A DNA stretch of 64,000 bases. Origin: Variovorax ginsengisoli. Lineage in GTDB: Bacteria; Pseudomonadota; Gammaproteobacteria; Burkholderiales; Burkholderiaceae_C. Of this stretch, positions 40,687-49,283 are shown piece after piece (positions within the stretch are counted from its first letter, which is position 1; the number at the start of each line of letters is the position of its first letter). The translations under genes were made by a program, and so were the position numbers. The stretch covers positions 62,001-126,000 of the forward strand of contig NZ_JAUSRO010000001.1 in assembly GCF_030811835.1 (NCBI RefSeq), given 5' to 3'. The notes beneath the pieces were generated by a model. The model saw only the letters and a program-made list of their open reading frames with translations, ran no database searches and was not told the DNA's origin.

Positions 40687-41523
40687 ATGTCCGTGCCCAT
40701 CCGCCGCCGCTTCCTCGCCACCCTCGTTGCCGGTGTTGCCGGCCTGTACGCCGCCAGCTCGTCGGCGGCGGTGTCGCCGCTCGACCTTGTCGGCCCGATC
40801 TCCGAGTACAAGATCTACGTGGCCGAGAACGTGCGCAAGCTGGTGGCCGAGACCCGCGCCTTCACCACCGCCGTGAAGGCGGGCGATATCGAGAAGGCGA
40901 AGAAGCTCTATGCGCCGACGCGCACGAACTACGAGCGGATCGAGCCGATCGCCGAACTGTTCAGCGACCTCGACAGCGCGATCGATTCGCGCGCCGACGA
41001 CCACGAGAAGGCCGAGCAGGACCCGGCCTTCGGCGGCTTCCACCGCATCGAGTACGCGCTGTGGACGCAAAAGAGCACCAAGGACGTGGGCAAGACCGCC
41101 GACAAGCTGCTGGCCGACGTGCTGGAGCTCCAGAAGCGCCTGGGCGCGCTGACCTTCCCGCCCGAGAAGGTCGTGGGCGGCGCCGCCGTGCTGATGGAAG
41201 AGGTGGCTGCCACCAAGATCTCCGGCGAGGAGAACCGCTACAGCCACACCGACCTGTGGGACTTCCAGGCGAACTTCGAAGGCGCGTACAAGATCGTCGA
41301 ATTGCTGCGCCCCCTGGTCGTCAAGGAGAACAAGGCCTTCTCCGAGAAGGCCGATGCCAACTTCAAGACGGTGTTCGACACCCTTGCCAAGTACCGTACG
41401 GCCGATGGCGGCTTCGAGACCTACTCTAAGCTGAGCGAGCGCGACCGCAAACTGCTCGCGGGGCGGGTGAACACGCTGGCCGAGGACCTGTCCAAGCTGC
41501 GGGGCATGCTCGGCCTGAATTGA
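40687..41523 (+). CDS. EfeO-like (EfeM-type) imelysin-domain periplasmic protein, 278 aa
   Basis: A second imelysin/M75 protein in the efe run, without the cupredoxin domain: signal-like N-terminus [20 protein letters not shown], which has a twin-arginine look, then the M75 domain with [15 protein letters not shown] (HxxE). The strong resemblance to the C-terminal domain of EfeO ([20 protein letters not shown] against [20 protein letters not shown]) suggests duplication with loss of the first domain. The ATG at 40687 has an AAGGAG site seven bases upstream. Such EfeM-type proteins bind Fe or accompany EfeUOB in other bacteria; the exact role is inferred. Confidence 0.88.
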   Translation: MSVPIRRRFLATLVAGVAGLYAASSSAAVSPLDLVGPISEYKIYVAENVRKLVAETRAFTTAVKAGDIEKAKKLYAPTRTNYERIEPIAELFSDLDSAIDSRADDHEKAEQDPAFGGFHRIEYALWTQKSTKDVGKTADKLLADVLELQKRLGALTFPPEKVVGGAAVLMEEVAATKISGEENRYSHTDLWDFQANFEGAYKIVELLRPLVVKENKAFSEKADANFKTVFDTLAKYRTADGGFETYSKLSERDRKLLAGRVNTLAEDLSKLRGMLGLN

Positions 41524-41565
41524 CGCGGATCAGTCTTTCTGCGCACGGCGCCCCCGGTTTGGAGT

Positions 41566-41584
41566 GCGAATTGTTAGCATTCGG
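41566..41584 (+). promoter_or_regulatory. Candidate Fur-box-like site before feoA
   Basis: GCGAATTGTTAGCATTCGG: GAAT and ATTC arms around TTAGC match the inverted-repeat shape of a Fur site, with fewer consensus matches than the efeU site. It lies about 80 bases before the feoA start. Confidence 0.45.
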
Positions 41585-41664
41585 GTTTTGATCCATCGTA
41601 GAGCGCTCACGCGCCACGTTATTCCGTGCTTGACAAGAACTCCCACGCGCCTTCGCAGCCTGCG

Positions 41665-41922
41665 ATGCGACTCGACGAACTCCGCACCCACGAGTGGGCG
41701 ACGGTGCTGGACCTGCAGCGCCCCGAGGCCCAGGAAGACCGCGAATTGGTGTTGCGCCTGACGGAGATCGGCTTCGTGCCGGGCGAGGCGGTGTGCATCG
41801 TTGCCAGCGGCGTGCCAGGCCGCGAGCCGCTGGCCGTGCGCCTGGGCCACACGACCTTTGCGCTGCGCCGCTACGAGGCGGCCTTCGTGCATGTCACCCC
41901 GGGAGCGCAACACCATGGCTGA
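41665..41922 (+). CDS. feoA: FeoA, ferrous iron transport accessory protein, 85 aa
   Basis: Small cytoplasmic SH3-fold protein that assists FeoB. The pattern MRLDELRTHEWATVLDLQR then LRLTEIGFVPGEAVCIVAS and PLAVRLGHTTFALRRYEA is the FeoA layout (E-x-G-x-x-P-G turn and final beta strands). Start uncertain: ATG 41665 gives a typical start, but a GTG at 41626 adds 13 residues. Its stop lies within the first codons of feoB (8-base overlap), implying translational coupling. Confidence 0.93.
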   Translation: MRLDELRTHEWATVLDLQRPEAQEDRELVLRLTEIGFVPGEAVCIVASGVPGREPLAVRLGHTTFALRRYEAAFVHVTPGAQHHG

Positions 41923-43816
41923 AGCAACCATCGCGTTCCATCCCGGCGCGGCGCAACCTGCGGCGCGCTCACCCGACCGCATCGCACTGCTGGGCAATCC
42001 CAACTGCGGCAAGACCGCGCTCTTCAACCTGCTGACCGGCAGTCGCCAGAAGGTGGCCAACTATGCGGGCGTCACCGTGGAGCGCAAGGAAGGCGTGCTG
42101 CAGACGCCGGCCGGCCGGCGCGTTTTCGTGCTCGACCTCCCCGGTGCTTACAGCCTGAACGCGTTGTCGGCCGACGAGGCCGTGACGCGCGACGTCGTCA
42201 CCGGCAAGTCCAACGAGTCGATGCCTGACCTGCTGGTCTGCGTGACCGACGCAACCAACCTGCGCCTGAATCTGCGTCTCGTGCTTGAAGCCAAGAAGCT
42301 GGGGTTGCCGATGGTCATGGCGTTGAACATGACGGACATGGCGAAGAAGCAGGGCATCGTGGTCGATGCCGACGTGCTGTCGCGCGAGCTCGGCATTCCC
42401 GTGATCCAGACGATCGGCGTGCACGCCGGTGGCGCCAACGACCTGCTGGCCGCACTCGACGTGCCGGTGGCCGCTGCCGCGCCCGTGCCTTGGGTGGCGC
42501 CGGAGCTCGACGATGTGCTCGCCACGCAGCGCGAAGTGCGCCGCATTCTCGGCCTGGCGGTGGTCGAGCCGGTCGGCAGCCTCGCCACCAGCGACCGCAT
42601 CGACCGTGTCGTCATGCATCCGCTGTGGGGCATGCTGGTGCTGGCGGTCACGCTGTTCCTGATGTTCCAGGCGGTGTTCAGCTGGGCCAACATACCGATG
42701 GACGCCATCAAGGCAGCGACCGAGTGGTTGGGCGAAACCGTCAAGACGGTGGTGCCCGACGGCATGCTGCAGAGCCTGCTGGTCGATGGCGTGGTGGCGG
42801 GCCTGGGCGGGGTCATCGTGTTCCTGCCGCAGATCCTGATCCTGTTCCTGTTCATCCTGGCGCTCGAGGATTCGGGCTACCTGCCGCGCGCGGCGTTCCT
42901 GCTTGACCGGGTGATGGGCACCGTGGGCCTTTCGGGCCGCTCGTTCATCCCGCTGCTGTCGAGCTTTGCGTGCGCCATTCCCGGCGTGATGGCCACGCGC
43001 ACCATCAGCAACTGGCGCGACCGGCTCACCACCATCATGATCGCGCCGCTGATGACCTGTTCGGCGCGGCTGCCGGTGTATGCACTGCTCATCGCGGCCT
43101 TCATCCCTGAACGGACCGTCGGCGGCCTGTTCAACCTGCAGGGCATCGTGCTCTTCGCGCTCTACGGCTTCGGCATTGTTTCGGCGATGGCCGTGGCGTG
43201 GGTGATGAAGCGCTTCCGCGACAACACCTCGCAGTCGCCGTTGCTCATGGAGTTGCCGGCCTACCGGTGGCCCAATCTGCGCAACCTGGCGCTCGGTCTC
43301 TACGAGCGCGCGTGGATATTCTTGCAGCGCGTCGGGACGATCATCCTCACGCTGACCATCCTGCTGTGGTTCCTGTCGACCTTTCCGTCGCCGCCTGAGG
43401 GCGCGACCGGCCCCGCCATCCAATACAGCCTGGCCGGCATGATCGGCCGTGGGCTGGAGTACATCTTCGCGCCGATCGGCTTCAACTGGCAGATTTCCAT
43501 CGCCCTCGTGCCTGGCATGGCCGCGCGCGAGGTGGCGGTGGGTGCGCTGGGCACGGTGTATGCGCTTTCGGCCACCGGCGACGAAGCCGCCACAGCCCTG
43601 GCCCCGTTGATCGCCGGCAGCTGGTCGCTTGCGACCGCGCTGTCGCTCCTCGTCTGGTACGTGTTCGCGCCGCAGTGCATCTCTACCCTGGCAGCGGTCA
43701 GGCGGGAGACCAACTCGTGGAAGTATGTGTGGATCATGGCGGGCTACCTGTTCGCACTGGCGTACATTGCCTGCTTCATCACCTACCGCGTGGCGGTGGC
43801 GCTGGGCGCAGGGTGA
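41915..43816 (+). CDS. feoB: FeoB, ferrous iron transporter, 633 aa
   Basis: Inner-membrane Fe(II) transporter with an N-terminal GTPase. G motifs: G1 GNPNCGKTALFN (about residues 27-38), G3 DLPGAYS (about 78-84) and G4 NMTD (about 143). The GDI-like helical region is followed by paired Gate domains with FLPQILILFLFILALEDSGY, SFACAIPGVMATRTI (conserved Cys) and YVFAPQCISTLA. At 633 residues it is shorter than E. coli FeoB (773). The ATG at 41915 overlaps the feoA end. It is followed by a small Cys-rich protein that may do the job of FeoC. Confidence 0.96.
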   Translation: MAEATIAFHPGAAQPAARSPDRIALLGNPNCGKTALFNLLTGSRQKVANYAGVTVERKEGVLQTPAGRRVFVLDLPGAYSLNALSADEAVTRDVVTGKSNESMPDLLVCVTDATNLRLNLRLVLEAKKLGLPMVMALNMTDMAKKQGIVVDADVLSRELGIPVIQTIGVHAGGANDLLAALDVPVAAAAPVPWVAPELDDVLATQREVRRILGLAVVEPVGSLATSDRIDRVVMHPLWGMLVLAVTLFLMFQAVFSWANIPMDAIKAATEWLGETVKTVVPDGMLQSLLVDGVVAGLGGVIVFLPQILILFLFILALEDSGYLPRAAFLLDRVMGTVGLSGRSFIPLLSSFACAIPGVMATRTISNWRDRLTTIMIAPLMTCSARLPVYALLIAAFIPERTVGGLFNLQGIVLFALYGFGIVSAMAVAWVMKRFRDNTSQSPLLMELPAYRWPNLRNLALGLYERAWIFLQRVGTIILTLTILLWFLSTFPSPPEGATGPAIQYSLAGMIGRGLEYIFAPIGFNWQISIALVPGMAAREVAVGALGTVYALSATGDEAATALAPLIAGSWSLATALSLLVWYVFAPQCISTLAAVRRETNSWKYVWIMAGYLFALAYIACFITYRVAVALGAG

Positions 43817-43837
43817 AGCATCGAGAAAGGTTTTGAA

Positions 43838-44134
43838 ATGACGCAGCAACTGATCGTCGGATTGATCGTCGCGCTGGCCGCCGTCTATGCGGTCTGGCGC
43901 TGGATGCCCGGCGGCTGGCGCCGTTCGGCTGCCACACGGCTGGCTGCCGGTTCGCAACGTGCGGGCCTGGTCGATGCGCAGCGTGCCGCAGCCCTGGCGG
44001 CGTCGCTCTCCAAGAGCTCCGGCTGTGGATCGTGTGACACCTGCGGCAGCTGTGGCACCGCGGGCAAGCCCGCGATGGGTGCCACGAACGAACGCGCCTC
44101 TGCGAGCGGCAACCCGGCTCCCGCCGAACGCTGA
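43838..44134 (+). CDS. FeoB-associated Cys-rich small membrane protein, 98 aa
   Basis: One N-terminal membrane helix (about residues 4-22, QLIVGLIVALAAVYAVWRW) followed by a soluble tail with a Cys cluster CGSCDTCGSCG near residues 63-73. It resembles the FeoB-associated Cys-rich membrane proteins (PF12669-like) or DUF6587 proteins; the exact family is not certain. The Cys cluster could bind iron or an iron-sulphur cluster and act as a sensor or accessory like FeoC, but it lacks FeoC's winged-helix fold. It starts 21 bases after feoB in the same run. Confidence 0.75.
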   Translation: MTQQLIVGLIVALAAVYAVWRWMPGGWRRSAATRLAAGSQRAGLVDAQRAAALAASLSKSSGCGSCDTCGSCGTAGKPAMGATNERASASGNPAPAER

Positions 44135-44137
44135 CGC

Positions 44138-45316
44138 ATGCCCTTGCAGCTCCTGGTCGCTGGCGGCGGCATCGGCGGGCTGGCGAGCGCGTTGGCGCTG
44201 GCACAGGCCGGCCACGGCGTGGAAGTGCTCGAGCAGTCGCCCGTCTTCGCCGAAGTCGGGGCCGGCATCCAGCTGGGGCCCAATGCCGTGCGGCGCCTGC
44301 AGATGCTCGGGCTGGCCGATGCGCTCGACGCCATCGCTGCTCGGCCCGAGGCCCTGGTGGTGCGATCTGCCCGCAACGACGACGAACTGGCATGTCTGCC
44401 GCTGGGAAAGGCGGCGCTGCATCGCTACGGAGCGCCATACTGCTGCGTGCACCGCGCCGACCTGCACGGCGTGCTCCTGGCTGCTGCGCAAGCGCACGCC
44501 GGCATCGTCCTGAACCATTCCGCGCGGCTGGCGCAGATCGCGCTTTCGGACGAGGCTGTGGCGGTGGTGACCGACAGTGCCCATGCCTGGGAAGGCGACG
44601 CACTGATCGGGGCCGATGGCCTGTGGAGCACCGTGCGCGACAGCCTGCCGGAGGCAGGCGATGCACCGCGGTCCACGGGGCATACGGCCTGGCGCGGCCT
44701 CTTGGCGCAGTCCGAACTCCCGGCTGCACAGCGCAGCACGCAGGTGCGCGTGTGGCTGGGGGACCGGTTGCATGCGCTGGTGTATCCATTGCGCGGGGGC
44801 GAGTTGCTCAACGTCGTGGTGCTCGCGGAAGCGGCGCCAACGGGCGACGCGCGCGACTGGGACCAATCGACCAGCCTCGGTGCGCTGCAACGCGCGACAG
44901 GGCGTTGCTGTGCGACGCTGCAGGGCTACCTGGCTGCCGTGCCGACCTGGCGTGCCTGGACGCTGCATGACCGCAAGCCCCTGACCGGACCGGCGCAGAT
45001 GGCGCACGAGCGGATCGCGCTGGTCGGCGACGCAGCCCATCCGATGCTGCCGTACCTGGCGCAAGGCGCCGGCATGGCGATCGAGGACGCGGTGGCGCTG
45101 GCGGACAGCTTGCGTGACGTCGCATCGGCCGCGGTTGCCGTCGCGCTGCAGCGCTATGCCGCGGCGCGCTGGCAGCGCAACGCGCAGGTGCAGGCGCGCG
45201 CTCTCCGCAATGCGGACATCTTCCATGCCGCCGGCCCGCTGCGCCTGGGGCGCGACCTGGCGATGCGGCTGCTGGGTGCGCGCCTGCTCGACCAGCCCTG
45301 GCTGTTCAACCACTGA
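44138..45316 (+). CDS. FAD-dependent aromatic monooxygenase-like protein, 392 aa
   Basis: Group A flavin monooxygenase related to salicylate or 3-hydroxybenzoate hydroxylases. The N-terminal GxGxxG motif (LVAGGGIGGLASALALAQAG), the GADGLWSTVRDSL (DG) motif near residue 150 and the GD motif ALVGDAAHPMLPYLAQGAGM near residue 290 are all present. It is preceded by the Cys-rich small gene (3-base gap), and it converges on kynA. Substrate is unknown; an aromatic acid is likely. Kynurenine 3-monooxygenase is another FAD hydroxylase, but this protein lacks its C-terminal membrane helices, so I do not assign it. Confidence 0.85.
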   Translation: MPLQLLVAGGGIGGLASALALAQAGHGVEVLEQSPVFAEVGAGIQLGPNAVRRLQMLGLADALDAIAARPEALVVRSARNDDELACLPLGKAALHRYGAPYCCVHRADLHGVLLAAAQAHAGIVLNHSARLAQIALSDEAVAVVTDSAHAWEGDALIGADGLWSTVRDSLPEAGDAPRSTGHTAWRGLLAQSELPAAQRSTQVRVWLGDRLHALVYPLRGGELLNVVVLAEAAPTGDARDWDQSTSLGALQRATGRCCATLQGYLAAVPTWRAWTLHDRKPLTGPAQMAHERIALVGDAAHPMLPYLAQGAGMAIEDAVALADSLRDVASAAVAVALQRYAAARWQRNAQVQARALRNADIFHAAGPLRLGRDLAMRLLGARLLDQPWLFNH

Positions 45317-45361
45317 GCGCGCACGGAGGGCGCGAGCGGCGGCTGCCAGCTGACCGGTGGC

Positions 45362-46243
45362 TCAGAGGTCGGTGCGCAGCGTCCAGATTTCCGGGAACAG
45401 CACCACGTCGAGCATCTTGCGCAGGTAGCTGACACCGCCGGTGCCACCGGTGCCGCGCTTGAAACCGATCACGCGTTCGACGGTCGTCACATGGCGGAAT
45501 CGCCAAAGGCGGAAGGCGTCTTCGATGTCGGTGAGCTTTTCCCCCAGCTGGTACAGGTCCCAGTGCTGGCGCGGGTCGCGGTACACCTGCAGCCAGGCGG
45601 CCTGCACCTCGTCGCTGGCCTGGTAAGGCAGCGTCCAGTCGCGCTCCACGTGGTCGGCGGGCACGGGCAAACCACGGCGCGCGAGCAGGCGCAGTGCTTC
45701 GTCGTAGAGCGACGGCGCACGCCAGGCGGCCTCCACCTGCGCGAGCAGGTCGGCGCGGTGCGCATGCGGCTTGAGCATGGCCGGGTTCTTGTTGCCCAAT
45801 GCGAATTCGATGCAGCGGTATTGCGCGCTCTGGAAGCCGCTGGAGCTCGCCAGGTAAGGCCGCATGGCGGTGTATTCGGGGGGCGTCATGGTCGACAGCA
45901 CGGTCCAGGCGCTCACCAGCTGTTCCATGATCCGGCTCACGCGCGCGAGCATCTTGAACGCGTCGGGCAACTGCTCGGCTGCGACACAGCGCGTGGCAGC
46001 GGTCAGCTCGTGCAGCATGAGCTTCATCCACAGCTCGCTGGTCTGGTGCTGCACGATGAAGAGCATTTCGTCGTGGGCGGGCGACAGCGGATGCTGCGCG
46101 TTGAGGACCTCGTCGAGGTGCAGGTAGTCGCCGTAACTCATGCTCTGGCTGAAGTCGAGCTGGGCGCGCTCTTCGTGCACGATGGTTTCGGGCAATCGGG
46201 GCGAGTCGGGGGCAGGCGCTGGCGTGTGGGCGTGGGGGCACAT
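45362..46243 (-). CDS. kynA: Tryptophan 2,3-dioxygenase, 293 aa
   Basis: Haem enzyme opening the indole ring of tryptophan to N-formylkynurenine. The family signature [20 protein letters not shown] carries the distal His; [12 protein letters not shown] and the C-terminal [14 protein letters not shown] are typical. Length is normal. The ATG at 46243 gives MCPHAHTP; the long frame upstream runs through kynU and is a shadow. It is 20 bases behind kynU and third in the kynB-kynU-kynA order. Confidence 0.97.
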   Translation of the reverse strand: MCPHAHTPAPAPDSPRLPETIVHEERAQLDFSQSMSYGDYLHLDEVLNAQHPLSPAHDEMLFIVQHQTSELWMKLMLHELTAATRCVAAEQLPDAFKMLARVSRIMEQLVSAWTVLSTMTPPEYTAMRPYLASSSGFQSAQYRCIEFALGNKNPAMLKPHAHRADLLAQVEAAWRAPSLYDEALRLLARRGLPVPADHVERDWTLPYQASDEVQAAWLQVYRDPRQHWDLYQLGEKLTDIEDAFRLWRFRHVTTVERVIGFKRGTGGTGGVSYLRKMLDVVLFPEIWTLRTDL

Positions 46244-46263
46244 GGTGTCGATCCTCGGGTCGG

Positions 46264-47571
46264 TCAGGTCACGGCATGCTGCTGGTTGAATTCGGGGCGT
46301 TGCCACTCGGCCCCCGCGAGCACCTGGCGCAGGTGCTCGACCGCGTTCCACACATCCTCGAAGCCGACGTACAGAGGGGTGAAGCCGAAGCGAAGGATGT
46401 CCTTGTGCCGGCCCGTGCCGCCGTCGCCCTTGCGGAAGTCGCCGATCACGTTGCGCGCGATCAGCGCCTGCACGATGGCGTAGGCGCCGCTGCCCTGGCC
46501 GTCGATGCCTGCGCCTTCGTCGCGCGTCAGGCACACCTGTGAGCCGCGTTGCGCGTGCGCGCGCGGCGTGGCCAGGCCGAGCCCGAACCCGTCGCAGCGT
46601 TCTTCCACCAGGCGGATGAAGAGATCGCTCAGCGCGAGCGACTTGGTACGCAGCGCGGCCATGCCGCCCAGCGGTTGCGCTGCATCGAACACGTCGAGGC
46701 CGCATTGCAGCGCCGACAGGCTGATCATCGGCTGCGTGCCGCACAGGTAGCGCGTGATGCCTGCGGCAGGCTGGTAGTCGGGCGTGAACTGGAAGGGCGC
46801 TGCGTGGCCGAACCAGCCCGACAGCGGTTGCCAGAAGCGGTTGGCGTGGCGCGGATTCACCCAGACGAAGGCCGGTGCGCCCGGACCGCCGTTGAGGTAC
46901 TTGTAGCCGCAGCCGATCGAAAAGTCCGCATCGGCGCCGCGGAGATCGACCGGCACGGCACCCGCGCTGTGCGCCAGGTCCCAGACGCACAGGATGCCCG
47001 CGGCATGCGCCGCCGCCGTGATGGCGGCCATGTCGTGCATGGCGCCGGTGCGGTAGTTCACGTGCGTGAGCATCAGCACGGCCACATCGTCGGTCAGCGC
47101 GGCGCCGATGTCCTCGGGCTCGACCAGCACCAGTTCGAGGCCGCGCTCCTTGCACAGGCCTTCGGCGATGTAGAGATCGGTCGGGAAATTGCTGCGCTCG
47201 CTGACGACGCGCCGACGCGCCGGGCTGTCTTCGCGCGCGATGCTCAGGGCCGCGCTCAGCACCTTGTAAAGGTTGATGGAGGTGCTGTCGGTGCACACCA
47301 CTTCGTTCGTTCCGGCGCCGATGAGCGGCGCGAGCTGGTTGCCCAGGCGCTGCGGCATGCTGACCCAGCCCGCGCTGTTCCAGGACTTGATGAGGTCCTG
47401 GCCCCATTCACGCGTGACCACGTCGGCCACGCGGGCAGCGGTCGCGCGGGGCAGCACGCCCAGCGAGTTGCCGTCGAGGTAGATCACGCCTTCGGGCAGG
47501 CTGAAATGGGCGCGCAGCGGCGCGAGCGGGTCTTGCGCGTCGAGCGCGCGGCAGTCTTGCAGGGTGGTCAT
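46264..47571 (-). CDS. kynU: Kynureninase, 435 aa
   Basis: PLP enzyme that cleaves kynurenine to anthranilate and alanine. The PLP-lysine motif [14 protein letters not shown] is near residues 228-241; other marks are [13 protein letters not shown] at about 29-41 and [12 protein letters not shown] near the C-terminus. The start is the ATG at 47571; the longer frame upstream runs into kynB. It lies 29 bases after kynB and 20 bases before kynA. With both partners it forms a complete tryptophan-to-anthranilate route, opposite in direction to the trp genes at 9-11 kb. Confidence 0.97.
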   Translation of the reverse strand: MTTLQDCRALDAQDPLAPLRAHFSLPEGVIYLDGNSLGVLPRATAARVADVVTREWGQDLIKSWNSAGWVSMPQRLGNQLAPLIGAGTNEVVCTDSTSINLYKVLSAALSIAREDSPARRRVVSERSNFPTDLYIAEGLCKERGLELVLVEPEDIGAALTDDVAVLMLTHVNYRTGAMHDMAAITAAAHAAGILCVWDLAHSAGAVPVDLRGADADFSIGCGYKYLNGGPGAPAFVWVNPRHANRFWQPLSGWFGHAAPFQFTPDYQPAAGITRYLCGTQPMISLSALQCGLDVFDAAQPLGGMAALRTKSLALSDLFIRLVEERCDGFGLGLATPRAHAQRGSQVCLTRDEGAGIDGQGSGAYAIVQALIARNVIGDFRKGDGGTGRHKDILRFGFTPLYVGFEDVWNAVEHLRQVLAGAEWQRPEFNQQHAVT

Positions 47572-47600
47572 GTGGGAAAAGGGCGGTGAATCGAAAGGGG

Positions 47601-48236
47601 TCAGAGCGCGCGCAGCACGGCGCGTACGGGCGATGCGTCGGCCGTGGTGAGCTTCAGGGGCAGGGCGATGAGTTCGTAGTCGCCCTCGGGCACGTCGTCG
47701 AGGACCAGGTTCTCCAGCACGCGCAGGTCGAGGCGGCGGATCACCTGGTGGCTGTCGAGCGTCTTGCTGTCGGCCGGGTCGATGCTGGCGGTGTCGATGC
47801 CGACCAGGCGCACGCCGAGCGCGGCCAGGCGTTCGATGGTGGCTGGTGCGTAGGCGGCGAGGGCGCCGTCCCAACGGTCGATGGGTGCCCGCTCGTAGGT
47901 GCGCACCAGCACGCGCGCGGGCAGTGCGTCGACCGCATGCGCAATGTGCGCCCACTCGACCAGCGGGCCGCAGCCGATCGCATGGATGACGCGGCAGGGG
48001 CCAAGAAAGGGGGTGAGGTCGACGGCGCCGATGGCAGCGCCGGTTGGGTCGTAGTGCAGCGGCGCATCGGCATGGGCGCCGACGTGCGGCGACATCCGGA
48101 TGTCGCTGACGTTGACCGGGCAACCCGGCGAGATGGTGGCAGCCCAGCGCTGCTGGTAGGGCGTGTCGCCGGGGAAGACCGGCGCGCCTTCATGCACGGG
48201 GGGAGAAATGTCCCAGAGACGGGTTGGCGTTGACAT
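47601..48236 (-). CDS. kynB: Kynurenine formamidase, 211 aa
   Basis: Hydrolyses N-formylkynurenine to kynurenine and formate. Cyclase-like fold with the metal motif [14 protein letters not shown] (HxGxHxDxPxH) near residues 49-62 and the second site [10 protein letters not shown]. It begins [20 protein letters not shown], typical of KynB. It is first of the three kyn genes. A dedicated Lrp-type KynR gene, which I recall next to kynBUA in some relatives, is not seen beside it. Confidence 0.96.
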   Translation of the reverse strand: MSTPTRLWDISPPVHEGAPVFPGDTPYQQRWAATISPGCPVNVSDIRMSPHVGAHADAPLHYDPTGAAIGAVDLTPFLGPCRVIHAIGCGPLVEWAHIAHAVDALPARVLVRTYERAPIDRWDGALAAYAPATIERLAALGVRLVGIDTASIDPADSKTLDSHQVIRRLDLRVLENLVLDDVPEGDYELIALPLKLTTADASPVRAVLRAL

Positions 48237-48334
48237 GGCGCAAAGTTAGCGCCGCGTCGGGGGTCGTGGTGTCGGTTATTTACAACGCGCGGCGACGAAG
48301 TTCGCCATCGCGCGCATTGGCGCTTGCAAAGGAA

Positions 48335-48348
48335 GGCCCAGATGGGCC
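48335..48348 (-). terminator. Possible terminator after argF
   Basis: Minus-strand GGCCC-ATCT-GGGCC stem immediately after the argF stop, followed by TTCCTTTGC. The T-tract is interrupted, so the call is moderate. It would separate argDF from the intergenic stretch before kynB. Confidence 0.45.
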
Positions 48349-48350
48349 GT

Positions 48351-49283
48351 CTACACGCGACCGATCAGCAGGAATTCCATGAGCGCCTTCTGGGCGTGCA
48401 GGCGGTTTTCCGCCTCGTCCCACACCACCGACTGCGGACCGTCGATGACCTCGGCCTCCACTTCCTCGCCGCGGTGTGCCGGCAGGCAGTGCATGAAGAG
48501 AGCATCGGGCTGGGCCACGCGCATCATCTCGGTGTCGACGCGCCAGTCGGCGAAGGCGGCCTTGCGGGCTTCGTTCTCGGCCTCGTAGCCCATGCTGGTC
48601 CACACGTCGGTGGTCACCAGGTCGGCGCCGGCACAGGCTTCCATCGGGTCCTTGAACACCTGGTAGCTCTCGGCCGAGCGCAGGCCGGCAATCGACTGGT
48701 CGACCTCGTAGCCGCTGGGCGTGCTCACGTGCACCTTGAAGCCCAGGATCTCGCTGGCCTGCAGCCACGTGTTGGCCATGTTGTTGCCGTCGCCGACCCA
48801 GGCCACCGTCTTGCCCTTGATCGAGCCGCGGTGCTCGATGTAGGTGAAGATGTCCGCGAGGATCTGGCAGGGGTGGAACTCGTTGGTCAGGCCGTTGATG
48901 ACCGGCACGCGCGAATGCTCGGCGAACAGGTCGATCTTGTCCTGGCCGAAGGTGCGGATCATCACCAGGTCGACCATGCGGCTGATGACCTTGGCACTGT
49001 CCTCGATCGGCTCGGCGCGCCCGAGCTGGCTGTCGGCGGTGGTCAGGTGCACGACGCTGCCGCCCAGCTGGTACATGCCTGCCTCGAAGCTCACGCGCGT
49101 GCGGGTGCTGGCTTTCTCGAAGATCATGGCCATCGTGCGGTCGACCAGCGGCTGGTGGCGTTCGTACGACTTGAACTTCCGCTTGATGAGCGCGGCGCGC
49201 TCGAACAGGTAGCCGTATTCTTCGGCCGACAGGTCCGAGAACTGCAGGTAGTGCTTGATCGCAGGGGTCGTCGGCTGGGTCAT
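48351..49283 (-). CDS. argF: Ornithine carbamoyltransferase, 310 aa
   Basis: Forms citrulline from ornithine and carbamoyl phosphate in arginine synthesis. The carbamoyl phosphate motif FEKASTRTRVSFE is near residues 55-67; HPCQILADIFT (ornithine/carbamoyl-phosphate contact) and FMHCLPAHRGEEV complete the active site. Length is typical. The ATG at 49283 overlaps the argD stop (ATGA), so it is coupled to argD. The longer frame upstream is antisense-like within argD. Confidence 0.97.
   Translation of the reverse strand: MTQPTTPAIKHYLQFSDLSAEEYGYLFERAALIKRKFKSYERHQPLVDRTMAMIFEKASTRTRVSFEAGMYQLGGSVVHLTTADSQLGRAEPIEDSAKVISRMVDLVMIRTFGQDKIDLFAEHSRVPVINGLTNEFHPCQILADIFTYIEHRGSIKGKTVAWVGDGNNMANTWLQASEILGFKVHVSTPSGYEVDQSIAGLRSAESYQVFKDPMEACAGADLVTTDVWTSMGYEAENEARKAAFADWRVDTEMMRVAQPDALFMHCLPAHRGEEVEAEVIDGPQSVVWDEAENRLHAQKALMEFLLIGRV

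Noticed and set aside
41969..45313. 1114-codon open frame on the minus strand opposite feoB and the FAD monooxygenase
   Set aside because: Gln/Arg/His-rich composition typical of a shadow; it crosses several well-identified genes on the other strand and has no start or domain support.
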